Source of the DNA: Crossaster papposus
Lineage: Eukaryota > Echinodermata > Asteroidea > Velatida > Solasteridae
Assembly: GCA_037893245.1 (NCBI GenBank)
Contig: JBAIAA010000076.1
Coordinates: forward strand, 186,001-250,000
Direction: 5' to 3'
DNA length: 64,000 nucleotides
Of this stretch, positions 11,601-23,350 are shown in pieces (position 1 is the stretch's first letter; each line of letters opens with the position of its first letter). The translations under genes were made by a program, and so were the position numbers. The notes under the pieces are model-generated. The model saw only the letters and a list, made by a program, of their open reading frames with translations. It ran no database searches and was not told where the DNA came from.

Positions 11601-14600
11601 AAAGAGTGTACCCCAAATTGATTCCCTGACCCATGTAGCAGTTTTTGTAGGTATTGCTTATCACAGAGCTGATGACAATAAAATCCAATTAAGTTAGTCC
11701 ACTATTCACAATCACTCTAATAGAACATCAACATTGAGCAGTGAACCAGAGTTATAAAATGATATATTGCCAGAATCCAATCCATCTACATCTTGTTGAT
11801 TTAAAGGTAGGATACACCATTTGCAGATATCGAAAATATTTACTACTGAATTATTAGGAAATATCTTACTCATTTGAAAGTAAATAATTATTCTAGGCAT
11901 CCAGCAAAATTATTGCGCTAGATACCCTGTAATTATTCCGAAAAATTGAATTTTATAAAGACAAATTCGCGATCGCCGGCCGGCGATCGCGAAAAAACAA
12001 AAATAACATAAGAATAACTACCTGATGCTGGTTAAAAACAAACGCCGTTTTTCGTGCTTTTCTCGTCATCTATGATTCTAAAACTTCGGACAGGTCAGCT
12101 AAATAATATTTACTATAAAATACAACCCTACAAATCTACCCATTTATGATAATTCAAGCAATTACCAATGGTGTACCTTTAAACAATCCATCATATAAAT
12201 CACATGCATTAACACACACAATTCAAACTTATTAAGTACAAAACAAACCTACCATCAGTCAAAACCTGTAGAGTCTCCCTGGCACCTTTGTGCTCGTAAA
12301 TATTCCAGAGTTTCACTGTCTTATCCCATGATGCACTAGCCAATATGTCTGCCACTGAGCTGAAACAAAGGCTTGATACCGGGCCCTCATGGCCAGCAAG
12401 AACCTGACAGATAAGATGTTTAACAAAAGCAAATTATGTGAAAGTAGTGTGGTAGTACGTTAACAAAAGGAATGCTAGATGTTTCAAATGTAAAGGATTT
12501 TTTCTCAAAAAGAGTTTGTTAGGAACAGAAATGTCACCACTGGGTGTTAACTTCATTAAATTCATTTCACTGTTTCATTCACATGATGTAGATCTGCCCT
12601 TACCTCTAGCAATCGTCCAGTTTGCATGGACCAGACAAAGATTTCAAAGCTATCCTGAGCTCCTGCAGCCACTAACTGACCGCTAGAGTCAACAGCCAGG
12701 TAAACAAACTGAGCAGGATGAGGAGATGTAAAGGTGCGGAAATTACGATATCTGAAACAAAATAATCAGAAAAACATGTCCACAACATTAATAAATCAAA
12801 GTTCTTGGTTTCAAAACAGTCACACAATTGTCAATTCTACCGACTTCTCATTTGAGAATGAAACAAACAATTTGAAAATGCCAGTATTATGATTTCAGTC
12901 CTTTCTGATTGTGTCAAATAAAGCTTTTTGGGTAGAGTGTAGCCAACACTTTATTTAAATGACTATACAGGGCCCCCCCCCCTAAAAAAAACTTAAAAAA
13001 ATAAAAAAATAAAAATAACCCCAAACAAGAACAAAGCGTGCTTTCACTGCACTGAGGCCAAATTAAAATAATGGATGGAGAGTCTTTGTGGAAGAAAACA
13101 ATACCAAGTGGTCTGGAGCTAAAACTACTGGACCAAATCGGGATTTATTTGGTATTATTTTTCTTCTAGAAGTATTCTCCATTCATTGGTATAGGTAGTT
13201 TGGGCTTTAGGTAGTGGTGTGCTTGCCCTCTTGTGGGCCACCCTGTATAAGTTGCACAACATCCTATTTTTTGTATTGGATTATTATTACAATGATTCAG
13301 CTGAGTTCATTAAGAACCAAGTTATTTGACCTTTGCGGTTGGCCACAAAGCAAGATCGTTGGACTAACCTGTGCAAATCAAAAGCTCTGACTGTGCCATC
13401 AAGTGAGGACGATACCACCACTTTGCCTGCTTTACCACTGAATGTAATTCCTGAGATGGATGCAGTATGTTCACTGAATGTCACAAAGCAAGAACGTTGG
13501 ACTTACCTGTGCAAATCAAAAGCTCTGACTGTACCATCAAGCGATGACGATACCACCACTTTGCCTGCTTTACCACTGAATGTAATTCCTGAGATGGATG
13601 CAGTATGTTCACTGAATGTCACAAAGCATAGACCACTGCTGCTATTCCATACCTTCACCTGAATTTCAGGACAGAGAAATGATCAACGATGATGATTCTT
13701 GTAAAACTATGATATAGTGCCCCACTCAGCTTATTAACAAAAGGTAATTGGCTCCTAAAACTAGCCAGAAGCAGTAGTTGAACCGTACAAATTGTCACCG
13801 AACTTGAGACTACATGTGTGGGAAGTGAACAAAACATATGAACCAAGGACAACTTTTGTGTGCTTATGCTAAATTGTGCATAAGCTCAGAAACTTGTCAA
13901 ACTTTATGGTCTAAAGTTATCACTAAACTTTAGACCATGTAGTTGGCTCTCTGTTTTGCACTGCAATAAATATGTTTAAAACTGTAAAGCAAACAACTTT
14001 TTTGTGCTGGTCTTAAATAAATAAGATTATAAATTAGATCACTTGGTGAAAATAGAAACCAACTCAAGAAACGTGCTAGTTTTTATCTCAATTTAATCTC
14101 ACCTTTCCATCCTGTCCACCGGTCACAATCAGCTGACCATCAGGTGAGAAGTCCAAACAATTCATGTTGTTATGGTGACCTTGTTGCTTCAAGACATAGC
14201 ATTCACTCTGCCATTCCCAGACTAGTAACTGTCCAAGTCCTGAGCAACCGAACCCTATCCAATCTCCTGATGGATTAAACCTGACTGCTGCTATACACTG
14301 GTGGGATATACTAGGAAGACAAACAAATACACTTGAAATTAACTCAGGTTGAGCATGGGGTCTGAAAGAAAGAACCTACAATGTAGACACTGTCATTGTA
14401 AGGAGAAACTGAGGGTGCTACAATGAAGTAGACTAGCAAAGACAGAGTAGACAGGACTCAGCTTGGACTAATAAACTATGAATGCCTGAGAACAGAGAAA
14501 TGTTAACAGAGTTCGTCTCAAAAGTCATCATCATGTCAACTACACAGGCCTCATCAAGCTACCTCACAAATAAGAACAGATGATACAAATTGTGGGGGAA

Positions 14601-17600
14601 ATGATTTACACATTACACAAGAAACAAACAATATTCCTGATGTTATGAGAACAAAATTAACTTGAGTTTACAAAATAAATAGAGAAAATGGGTGTGTCCA
14701 TTAAAATCTTGAAGGGGTCTAAGTTTGCCCATGTTCACCTTCAAAATATAGTCATCAACACTAGACATACGTGTATGGGCATTCTGTCTTAACCAACATA
14801 CCTGAGTGAATGGATGAGATTGAAGTCAGGTAGTTCATGAAGATGAAATGTTCCTGATTCAAACCCTGTCACTAACATGTGACTCTTCTTGTGATAATCA
14901 GCACATGTCAACTTTGTGAAGTCACCCTCCTTGTTAAGGTAATGCCTGCAATATGAAGGTAGATAATACAAAGAGTTCATTTAAAGGCGGTTCATACTCT
15001 GAGCGAACATGAATTTGTGAATTTAGGAGAGGTTTTTGCGCTGCAATTTGCAAAAGTTCAACACATTTCAACTTGGGGGAATTTTCGCAGTGAATGCTTT
15101 TTGACATCAAATTCGCATTGCATTCACGTGAACTATAAATCGGCCTTTAGAAAGGAGTGACGAATCATTGCATCCAATAAAAATACTGAGGGCTTTCTTT
15201 GTACCAAGCTCAGACTAACAGCCAAAGGGGCAAGAGGCATATACAGAGCAATGTCTACTTGTTGAAATCATTTTAACAAACTTGAAATAGATTTAAACAA
15301 AAAGAAAAAGGATTCAGACCCTGCGGAAGACACAACGCATAATGCACTTTTTAAATTTAGCTTGTATACTTTCAGCAAATTTACCTAGCTATTTTTTTGT
15401 ACAGGGCTTTGTTCCGATCATCCGATGTATTCTCTTTTGTTCTTTGTTCAGCAGACAGTGATCGTTCTGCTTTGTTGCTATGGTTACTAGATGATGAATC
15501 CAGAGGCCGTAGATCCTTTAAGTCTGTGTCGCATTCCCAGATCACAAGTTCTCCTTTACGACTGATGCTGTATAACTGATATGTACATGTTAAGGATTGA
15601 TAGATAAAATGGTTCTTATATTCCTTCAATAGACCAATAAAAGAAATTATCTCAAAGCTTCCAAGGCATACAAAGTGTTTTTTAAATCCAACCTATTTTG
15701 AAGCATGTATTGTTTAGATATCTGCGGTAGGTTGGTCGTGAATAGTGGACTAGACTAGTTTAACCATCGACGACTAGTGTGAGTTCAATCAGAGTTATTT
15801 GAACTATGGTTAACTATAGTCCTTGATCGAACTTGCTCACCTATGTCTGCCTGGCGCCAGTCCGCAACACTCAGACATATTTTAAAAATCTGACAAGCTT
15901 GACACCCCCCCCCCAAAAAAAAAAAAAAAAAAGGAATTTATATATAAATAAATAAATCTCCTTGATCCACCCCTGGATATAGAACACTGCAACACACGTT
16001 TTGCAGTATTTTAACCCTAACATCGCTGGATCCGTCAAAAATCCATACATTTTTTTACACATCCTAGAAGCGTAAATGAACTAGGGAGTGCAAAAAATCC
16101 ACTCGTATTACCTTATTGTCAGATGGTTCTTTAACCAGTTCACGTCAGGATTATTTTGACATTGACCGGGCCCAGACGCGGAAGTGTTTTTCATTAACCT
16201 TGATCCGAGACAGGTTCAGGCTGGCATTTGCGGGTAGCACACTCTGATAATTCTGGTCTTGCTCACTGCGAGCCAGTCACTGACAAATATTTCCAGAACT
16301 GGTTATGGCTATAGATACAAGATGTTGGATGTTAAATGATTCAAGAATGTTTCCAGCCAACTTGCCCAGTGAGTTGGTGTTACAAAAGGATACATCCAGT
16401 GAGTCTTCTTCAAAGAAGACAGACACAACGCAGTCTTTATGACCTCCTAGTGTGTAGATGACCAATTGTTCCATGTCTGATGCAGCAAAGACACGAGTGT
16501 GCATGTCCTTAGAACCTACAGCAAAAACCCTGTCACAAGTTTAGAAATAATTCAGATTAAACACAAGTGAAATTAAAAAGTGCCTTTTAGCAGAAAAAAT
16601 GTTGAGTATCGTTATTAACCAGTTCGCGCCGGATGACGTATATAAACGCAAAAATTTCCCCCAATTCAAAACGGATGACGAATAAACACGCCAAGTTCAA
16701 GTTCGGAATTGTATGTCAGCAGCGCGCAAGGCCGGAAATGCGTGGGTGTGCTACCCAGCACTATCTGCCTGAACACGCTTCGGATCGAGTTTCGTTAAAA
16801 ATAATCCCGCCCGTCGGCTCGGCGATGTTAAAATAATCCCGGCGCGAACTGGTTAATAGGGGACACCTAAATGTGAGCCCCCAACTTATGTACCATATTC
16901 CCAAACTTCTAAAGCTTGGGTTTTGTGCAAACACAGTTAACAAATAGGTCATGAATGAGTTGGCTAGTTTGTGGACTGTGATTGGATCTTGTGGTTAGGT
17001 CTCAAGATGCCATCTTAGGTTCTTATAGACGATGTGATTGGATCTTGCGGTTAGGTCTCAAGGTGCCATCTTAGGTTCTTATAGACAACGCTTACATCTA
17101 TATCTAAATGTGCCCAGCGGTATGCGCTCGCATCGTATTTAGCATACAATTTAGTTAAGAAGTGACGTCACAGGTCAGATCGTCTTCGAATTATGTGACC
17201 TCTGATGTCACCTCTTAACTGGGCACATTTGAATATAGATATAAACAGTGAAGATCAAAATATTACAACTTTAATTTCCAAAGACAGCTTTGTAATACGA
17301 GCTATTTACCTAGAATCTGAAGACCAATCAATGCATGTTGTGTCATCATATGCTCCATAGTAAGTCCGATGTAACAACAATGGGTTGAATTTTCTAGTGC
17401 TTCCTGGTGCATGGTATACCTGCACTAGTGTCTCTTTGGTCAAGGCAATTTTCCTGTTGTAAAGTCAGGAAAAGAAGTAGTTTAATAGAAACCAATAGCA
17501 GCCTCATTAATATGCACATATACTACTTTACTTCTTATGCACTACTTTACTTCTTATGCACTACTTTACTTCCCAGTTCACTTCTATGACCGAGTCAAAC

Positions 17601-20196
17601 CAAACTTTGCCACTGTCAAGACGATTAGATTTAATTACATCAAACAGTTTTTGAAAAGAAAGATAACATTCTAACTAATCCAATAACAATTAACTTGATT
17701 AGTAAATAAGTACTAATATATAACATATCAAATTAAGTTGATCAATGTTTGGTTTACCATTTAAAGGTAGTATACACCATTGGTCATTGCTTGAATTATC
17801 ATGAATGAGTAGATTTGGGGGGTTGTATTTTATAGTAAATATCGTTTAACTGAGCAGTCCGAAATTTTACAATCATGGATGCCGAGAAAAGCACGAAAAA
17901 CAGCGTTTTTTTTTAACCGGCGTCGAACAGTTATTCTTATGTTATCGGCGATCGCAAATTTTTCATTATAAAATTCTATTTTTCTGAATAATTACAGGAT
18001 ATCTAGCGCAATCATTTTGCTGGATGCCTAGAATCAACATTTACTTTCAAATGAGTAAGATATTTCTTAATAATTCGGTAGTAAATATTTTTGATATCTG
18101 CAAATGGTGTATCCTACCTTTAATAAGTGTTAATATGTAAGATTCATGCATACTTTCCATCAGGGCTGTATTTGACTGCAGTAACTGGTCGATGGAAGTG
18201 TACATGATGTAATACTGTCTTACTGATGAGACTACATAGCATTGTAGCACCCTCTGGCAAAAAGAAATCACATGCAATCATATTAAAAAGAAAATCATTT
18301 CCTTAACCCTCCTATATATAGTGCACTTGCCATAGAATTGTCTGACCTTTCAAAACCTATCAAGTTTCCTGGACTGAAAGGTTTTGAAAGGTGAGAAAAC
18401 TGTCCGACAAAAGGAACCTATGAAAGATTTCGAAAGGTAAAACAACTTTCTGAACAAACTGGTGAGAAAAAAAATACCTTTCAAAAGGTATTGAAAGGTG
18501 TAGTAGTGCAGTAGCAACAAATTCTGGAGCGTTTTGAAAGGTTCATACTTATTTATAGCCATTTGTCAAGTAAGCAGATTTTGAAAGGTTTTGAAAGGTA
18601 AAACCATAGAAGAGTTAATCGAGAAAATCTCAGTATTTATTTAAATATTAAAGATGCCCTTGGCAAAATAAACTTCTACAACTAATTGACTTTTTGTTTT
18701 TATTTCTCAATGTTCAGAGAAGTGGTTCTGATGAAGAGGGTTTCATAGCAAGTACAATCCAATAAGCATGATCTTTATACAAACAAATGTCAAGTTCAGT
18801 GATCATTATTAATAGGAATTCCATTAGTAATATTTCACCTTGATCAACAATGATGCAAGTGGATCCATCGGGAGATAAGGCCACACAGCTTATGTTCATT
18901 CGTGCCTCAATAGGGAAGGTTTCAGACTTGTTGCTAAAACAAACATCAACTTAATGTAAAAAAGCTTTTACTTTGATACTGCACAGAGAAACTCTATCAA
19001 AATTTGATAACAATAACAATACAATCAGTTAAACAAAGAACGTGTGGAGATAAACCCAGAATATTGAATTCTGACAAACGTTACTACAGGATACAGTCAG
19101 TTTCAAACAACTTTTAAAACTGGTTTTTTTTTAGAAGTCATTGCCTCATGAACTTTTGCCAAATGAAATGACAAAATAGCATGTTATAACATAACAATGC
19201 AATATGCATACATTGCACATGTTGTACATGTAGCTGGTACATGTTGTACCTGGTATGTGTACATCTTTCCATTTTTGTACCAGTTGACAAAAAGACCAGC
19301 TTTCATAGGTTGGCGTAGCGATTCTTGCCTCGCCTTCTACCGCTATGACCCAGGTTCGAACCGAAGCCTGGGCCAATATGTGGATTGGGTTCTCAGTCCC
19401 TGCTTAATTCCGTGTGTTTTCCCCAGGATATTGTTCTTGGGTTTTCCTCTAGCCTCTAATACTTTACCTTCTTCTCATTGTATTCTCTCAACAGGTGTCT
19501 TCAGGCTTGCGAGCTACAGTGCTTTTGAGGGATCCTTGGTTTCATTACCAGAAAGAATTATTAACAATAAGGAATAATTTCAAAGGCAACCAATTTGTTT
19601 ACTTTTTGAGGTCAAACTTGGTAATCCTGTTGCCCACTGGACTGATGACGCAATTCCCATCAGAGCTAAAGTTCAAGTTGCCATGACGATATACTGCTCC
19701 AAGCAGATTGGAAAACTGAATAATGTAAGATAGGAAAATTATTATAAAATGGTGGATACAAATAATGAACATATTCTAACTGGGATGAGCAGTGGTTATC
19801 ATTCTGTAATTTATTAACTGTACCACAGGAGTCTATCGGCAATAAGGCCAAAAAAACAACCTGTTTAGCGTCACCGCCCGCTTCCTTTTTGGGGGGCCGC
19901 CTCCTTTTTTCTTTTTAAAAATTTTTTTAAAAAAATATAAAAAAAGAAAATAATAAAAAAAGAAAAGATATTAACATTTTAAGATTGTATTTTAGACTTT
20001 AGCATTACTGTGTACTAACTGTGGAAATATTTTGTATCTAATGGGAAGGCTAGGGTGTGTCGTGTACGGTGCATACATGATCGACCCACATGAATTTAGA
20101 TTTTTAATCGTGGGTGAACCATGTTTTAATTTTAAATTGGAAGATATGGTGTGACATGTTCACTACATGACTCGCATTAAGATGTGTCGGGCGGCC

Positions 20197-20228
<32 letters not shown>

Positions 20229-20379
20229 CCTAGTGATGACGCTAAACCTGTTATTTTTTTTATTTGGCCTGATTAGTAGGTTTCTTGTATGAATTTAATA
20301 CTTGTAAAAACACCGTTTTCCAATGTGTAGTGTTAATGCATGTCACATAATAATCACATACCTTGAAAGAAAACCTCAT
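8617..20379 (-). CDS. PWP2: Periodic tryptophan protein 2 (UTP1 homologue), C-terminal exons not found
   Basis: WD40 scaffold of the UTP-B subcomplex, which binds U3 snoRNP in the nucleolus for 18S rRNA maturation. Exons in gene order: 20379-20362 (MRFSFK), 19715-19603, 18933-18839, 18253-18154, 17453-17310, 16529-16394, 15575-15385, 14945-14802, 14310-14103, 13658-13507, 12751-12604, 12403-12253, 10858-10678, 9495-9348, 9233-9065, 8835-8617. All junction phases agree and give 772 codons. Diagnostic stretches: FSNLLGAVYRHGNLNF, ALGGHKD-type TLGGHKDCVVSVFF, NKEGDF, SGLGQLLVWEWQSE, DGTVRAFDLHRYRNFRTF, AQDSFEIFVWSMQTGRLL, EFLNRRKMTEFGN, LPGVTKGDMSSR, FAATTTEGLL. The family is about 900 residues long. 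The last roughly 150 residues, with most of the Utp12 domain, are not found after MIPFKQ. The start is supported by the short first exon typical of PWP2. Confidence 0.94.
9962..10334. mobile_element. MITE family 1, copy b
   Basis: Bounded by TTAA and AGGTAGGATACACCA-type inverted termini, in a PWP2 intron. TTAA target sites suggest mobilisation by a piggyBac-type transposase. Its right-hand TTAA is shared with the next MITE. Confidence 0.88.
10331..10572. mobile_element. MITE family 2 (CCAGTTCGCGCCGG termini), copy a
   Basis: TTAA, then CCAGTTCGCGCCGG ... CCGGCGCGAACTGG, then TTAA. 242 bp, nearly identical to the copy at 16615-16856. The short open frames inside are not conserved genes. It lies in a PWP2 intron. 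Confidence 0.92.
10972..11192. mobile_element. MITE family 2, diverged copy c
   Basis: TTAACCTGTTCGCG ... GAGCGAACTGGTTAA with a different core. It shares the termini and TTAA sites with copies a and b. Intronic. Confidence 0.8.
11211..11518. mobile_element. Inverted-repeat MITE (AATGCTGC termini)
   Basis: Ends AATGCTGCATTCCAATCGCG and CGCGATTGGAACGCAGCATT are near-perfect complements. The interior carries repeated GTTCACGAG/CTCGTGAA motifs. Intron of PWP2. Confidence 0.88.
11801..12182. mobile_element. MITE family 1, copy c (inverted), with central palindrome
   Basis: TTAA|AGGTAGGATACACCA ... GGTGTACCTTTAA, in the opposite orientation to copies a, b and d. At its centre (11966-11993) is a perfect 28-bp palindrome rich in GCGATCGC and CCGG. 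Confidence 0.9.
13346..13621 (-). repeat. 138-bp tandem duplication covering most of PWP2 exon 10
   Basis: Two adjacent 138-bp copies differ at about six sites. The copy at 13507-13658 is the complete WD40 exon (VKVWNSSSG ... RAFDLH). The copy at 13369-13473 lacks the first 15 codons but keeps its donor (CACAG|GTTAGT), and gains an AG just before its GAACAT codons, so it would be a 105-nt in-frame cassette. The gap between the copies is only 33 nt. Confidence 0.92.
14983..15149. mobile_element. Short MITE (AAAGGC ... GCCTTT)
   Basis: About 165 bp with AAAGGCGGTTCAT and the roughly complementary end GAACTATAAATCGGCCTTT, in a PWP2 intron. No coding content. Confidence 0.6.
16131..16305. mobile_element. 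MITE family 2, diverged copy d
   Basis: TTAACCAGTTCACGTC ... CCAGAACTGGTTA, within 100 bp of PWP2 exon 6. The core resembles copy c (GCGAGCCAGTCACTGACA). Confidence 0.75.
16615..16856. mobile_element. MITE family 2, copy b
   Basis: TTAA-flanked, 242 bp, almost identical to 10331-10572. That suggests recent activity or conversion between two introns of the same gene. Confidence 0.92.
16975..17090. repeat. 57-bp tandem duplication
   Basis: GTGATTGGATCTTG(T/C)GG ... GGTTCTTATAGAC occurs twice in tandem with two or three changes, in a PWP2 intron. Confidence 0.9.
17095..17243. mobile_element. Inverted-repeat MITE
   Basis: ATCTATATCTAAATGTGCCC and its complement near 17222-17243 flank a core with GTGACGTCACAGGTCA. 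Only about 70 bp from PWP2 exon 5. Confidence 0.8.
17761..18123. mobile_element. MITE family 1, copy d
   Basis: TTAA|AGGTAGTATACACCA ... GGTGTATCCTACCT|TTAA, same orientation as copies a and b, in a PWP2 intron. Confidence 0.9.
18345..18600. repeat. Dispersed GAAAGGTTTTGAAAGG-type repeat
   Basis: At least six irregularly spaced copies of TTTGAAAGGT, or its complement, in a PWP2 intron. Looks like a degenerate internally repetitive element. Confidence 0.6.
19290..19575 (+). mobile_element. SINE, tRNA-like head
   Basis: A-box-like TGGCGTAGCGAT and B-box-like GGTTCGAACC near the start. The 3' part, TCTTCAGGCTTGCGAGC ... CCTTGGTTTCATTACC, is shared with the SINE at 20636. Overlaps the border of PWP2 intron 2. 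Confidence 0.7.
19845..20270. mobile_element. Inverted-repeat MITE with A/T-rich core
   Basis: AGGCCAAAAAAACAACCTG then TTTAGCGTCA at the left, complementary to TGACGCTAAACCTG ... ATTTGGCCT at the right. The core holds long A and T tracts. In the first intron of PWP2. Confidence 0.88.
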
Positions 20380-20635
20380 TCTGATTTGTTGTTCTTCCTC
20401 GTTATCAGAATATCGTGTGTACAATCAGTAAATCACAGCTGAAAAAAGTACATTTACATTGTAAACATCCTAAATTTTTATAAAATTACGAATCAAAGGA
20501 TTCAACATTTAGAATAAATAAATGTAATTTGTAAGTTGTGTGCATAAGCAAGCAACGGAGGGAGGGCGACAATTAACAACAACAGAACTAGAACACATTA
20601 TGTAAATCGGCTGCGTCGCAAGCGTGTATCTTTAC

Positions 20636-20985
20636 TCGTGGCTGAGTGGTTAAGAGCGTGTGTTTTCTGTTCCACAGAGCGTGAGTTCGAATCCCGGCTG
20701 TCGACACGTGTGTCCTTAAGCAAGGCAATTAAACCACTATTGCTTCGTCCTTCGGATGGGACGTAAAGCCGTTGGTCCCGTGTGTGTATTGTGTATATAT
20801 TGAACCTGGACACGCACGTAAAAGAACCCAGTCACGCTTATCGCTAAGAGCAGGGGTTCGCCCCGGTGTTTATGGCATTTCGTTCATCCTCCTGCAGGTT
20901 TTCTCAGGCTTACGAGCTTACAGTGCCTTGGGAGCTTTTTGAGGAATCCTCGGTTTCATTGCCGAAAGAAATAAGATAATAGATA
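20636..20985 (+). mobile_element. tRNA-derived SINE
   Basis: The head has an A box (TGGCTGAGTGGTT) and B box (GAGTTCGAATCCC). The body is GCTTCGTCCTTCGGATGGGA ... CACGTAAAAGAACCCAG, and the tail TCAGGCTTACGAGC ... GGTTTCATTGCCGAAAG. It lies about 260 bp upstream of the PWP2 ATG, in the promoter-side flank. Confidence 0.85.
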
Positions 20986-20989
20986 ACAA

Positions 20990-23340
20990 TACATACACGT
21001 TCAGTCTTTGGCAGATTTGTTAATATATTGTTGACTTAGCAACTTTTTTGTATTCAGCAGATTTGTAGGACTCTAGACCAGGACTCGGACTCGAGTCTGT
21101 CTCGAGTCACAATTTCGGTAACTCGGACTTGACTCGCGTCGGCAAAAGACTCGGACTTCTCGCGAGTCACGTATTTTTACAAACAATACCTTTTTTTTTA
21201 ATAATTAAAAACAATTCCGATGATCCGATCGTCATGCACATAAACTTAAAGGTAACGTTTACCGGTACTTTAGCACATGAATTTGAAATAACGTTTGTCA
21301 ATCATGTCATTGCCATTGCATTCGTTGTCAAACACGGCAATGATGTTAGCAAACGCCACTATAGTGAGAAAGAGTATGGTACTCTTAGACAAGAAAACCA
21401 ACGTATTAAATTAGTTACACTAGATAGGTATTACCATGGAGGTAGGAAACATGGAGTTAGCACGAATCCCAGCGCAATTAACGTGATTATCTGGCCTGCA
21501 CAAAACCTATGCCATCCAGTTGGACCGATTTCTGTTCAACCTGACGAAATCGAAAAAAGATGCAACGAACACGTGGATAGCACGAGTGTTTACGTCCAGG
21601 AACATGACCGAAAACAACATACTATTTCACTTTTTCATTCTTTACAGCGCCCTCTATGTTTGCAACGCAAAGTGGATTTTGTACCACACCAACAAAACGC
21701 GCCCAACCAAAGGAAACAATGCAAAACCAGAGACAAACAGCGCCGCCTCGCGACGCCCAGGAGTAGGCTGGCACTGTGTTTTTCACTGGAAATTAAGACC
21801 CTATAGCAGTTTCTTTTCAATTTTACTAGGTTTGACAGAATAGATTTAATTTCGTCAATTCCGGATGGACTCATTATACAATTGTACTAGATTGTACTAC
21901 GTGACAGTCGGATTCACCATTTAAAGCGATCGCTCTATGCAAAACTTCTCCGAGCGCTGACGACAGGAACTTGCCCGAATGCCCTGAATTCAGTCTGAGC
22001 GGTGATGGGATCACCTTCGGCTTTTTCCTATTGTTTTACGTGTGTTTTCCGTTTTAGCCCCTTTTCTATCAATCTTTAGCCTAAATCTTCGGATCATCTT
22101 ACCATAGGATAGACCTATATGACTTGCCGTCGTTTATTTGCACCAGGCAACCGGACGGTCTCCAAACCATCCAATGACAGCGTTGACTTTATAGTTACGG
22201 CAAAATACTTAGTCAATATTTCGGAACTTTTACGGGTCAAACAAGACATAATAATATCCAGAGCGCGAAACCATCAGCCGTTTCCCAGCTACAGTGGGTA
22301 CGAGCGAAATAATAATCCCAGCTATGAACAGTGGGTAGCGGAGCGAAATATAGAATATCCGCCGCTCAGTGCACGTTATATATATCGTACGGTACGGGAC
22401 TAGGCCCTACTAAGATAGTGTCGGAGGCTCAGGTTAGTCGTCTTGTTGAACGTTATGAATCCTTTTTTTTAATATTATAATTGTACTAACTGTTATTGTT
22501 TAATCTTTAGCATCTGCTGTTTATACGACAGAATTGTGCATGTATATTATTTACTAAAAAAGAGTCTGCATAAATACATTGACGTCAATAAATAAATGTA
22601 TGTCAATCATGCAACGCAAGAGCCCTAGCTTTTTGTAAATACGTACAAGAAAGGTTGTTCTGTTTTGTCCATAAGCATGAAGTGTTTAATAATACAAACA
22701 GAGATCATGAAACTTAGAACTTAGAAGAAGTATTAAGTAAAAGTTGATACTCAGTGCTCCCCAAAATAATAAAAATGTATAATGCACCTTAATCCATACA
22801 AAAGCGCATTACATTAAAATTAATTACATATACTTCAAAAAGAAAAACCCAAAGGACACAGAGATCTGTATCAAGTCACCACGCTGCTCAGACCGCAGTA
22901 TTGGGATACGTCTTAATGGTTGAAATTCAAACTTTTAAAAAGTAGTCACTGACCGCACACTTATTTTATAATGTTGATTCAACACTTTAGTTATAAGCGA
23001 GTGCCTTTCTTCTACATGTGCAATAAATCATTTTAAACACCCCTGCAGGTGGTATTTTTAAACCATGAATTTATTCGTGTAAGATTAAACGTTCGATATT
23101 ACGGAGCCCCTAAAGAGACATAATGGTGAAATAATCTGAGCTCTTTATTTCGTAATGAGAAATCCACAGGAGCCCCTAAATATCGGTCACCATAAAGCCT
23201 GTCATTATATTAAACAATAAGTATTACTTGAACATTTTGTGAAACAGGAAACTAAAGACAATGCCTTTTAATTTCCACCTGTTTGCAAGTTGATCCATCT
23301 TTGTTAATCAAACCATACAGAAAACCTGCAGCCATTCATA
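20990..23340. other. Intergenic; degenerate GACTCG repeat, no gene seen
   Basis: 21070-21170 has repeated ACTCGGACT/ACTCGAGT motifs, probably an old transposon end. A 225-codon open frame at 21129-21806 has no domain-like content. 22260-22350 has short internal repeats of AGCGAAATA. No supported gene. Confidence 0.4.
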
Positions 23341-23350
23341 TTCAAACATA

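Noticed and set aside
20636..20710. Possible tRNA gene
   Set aside because: A and B boxes are present, but the acceptor stem does not close and the sequence continues into a SINE body.
21129..21806. 225-codon plus-strand frame
   Set aside because: Low-complexity and without a recognisable domain; it overlaps a degenerate GACTCG repeat.
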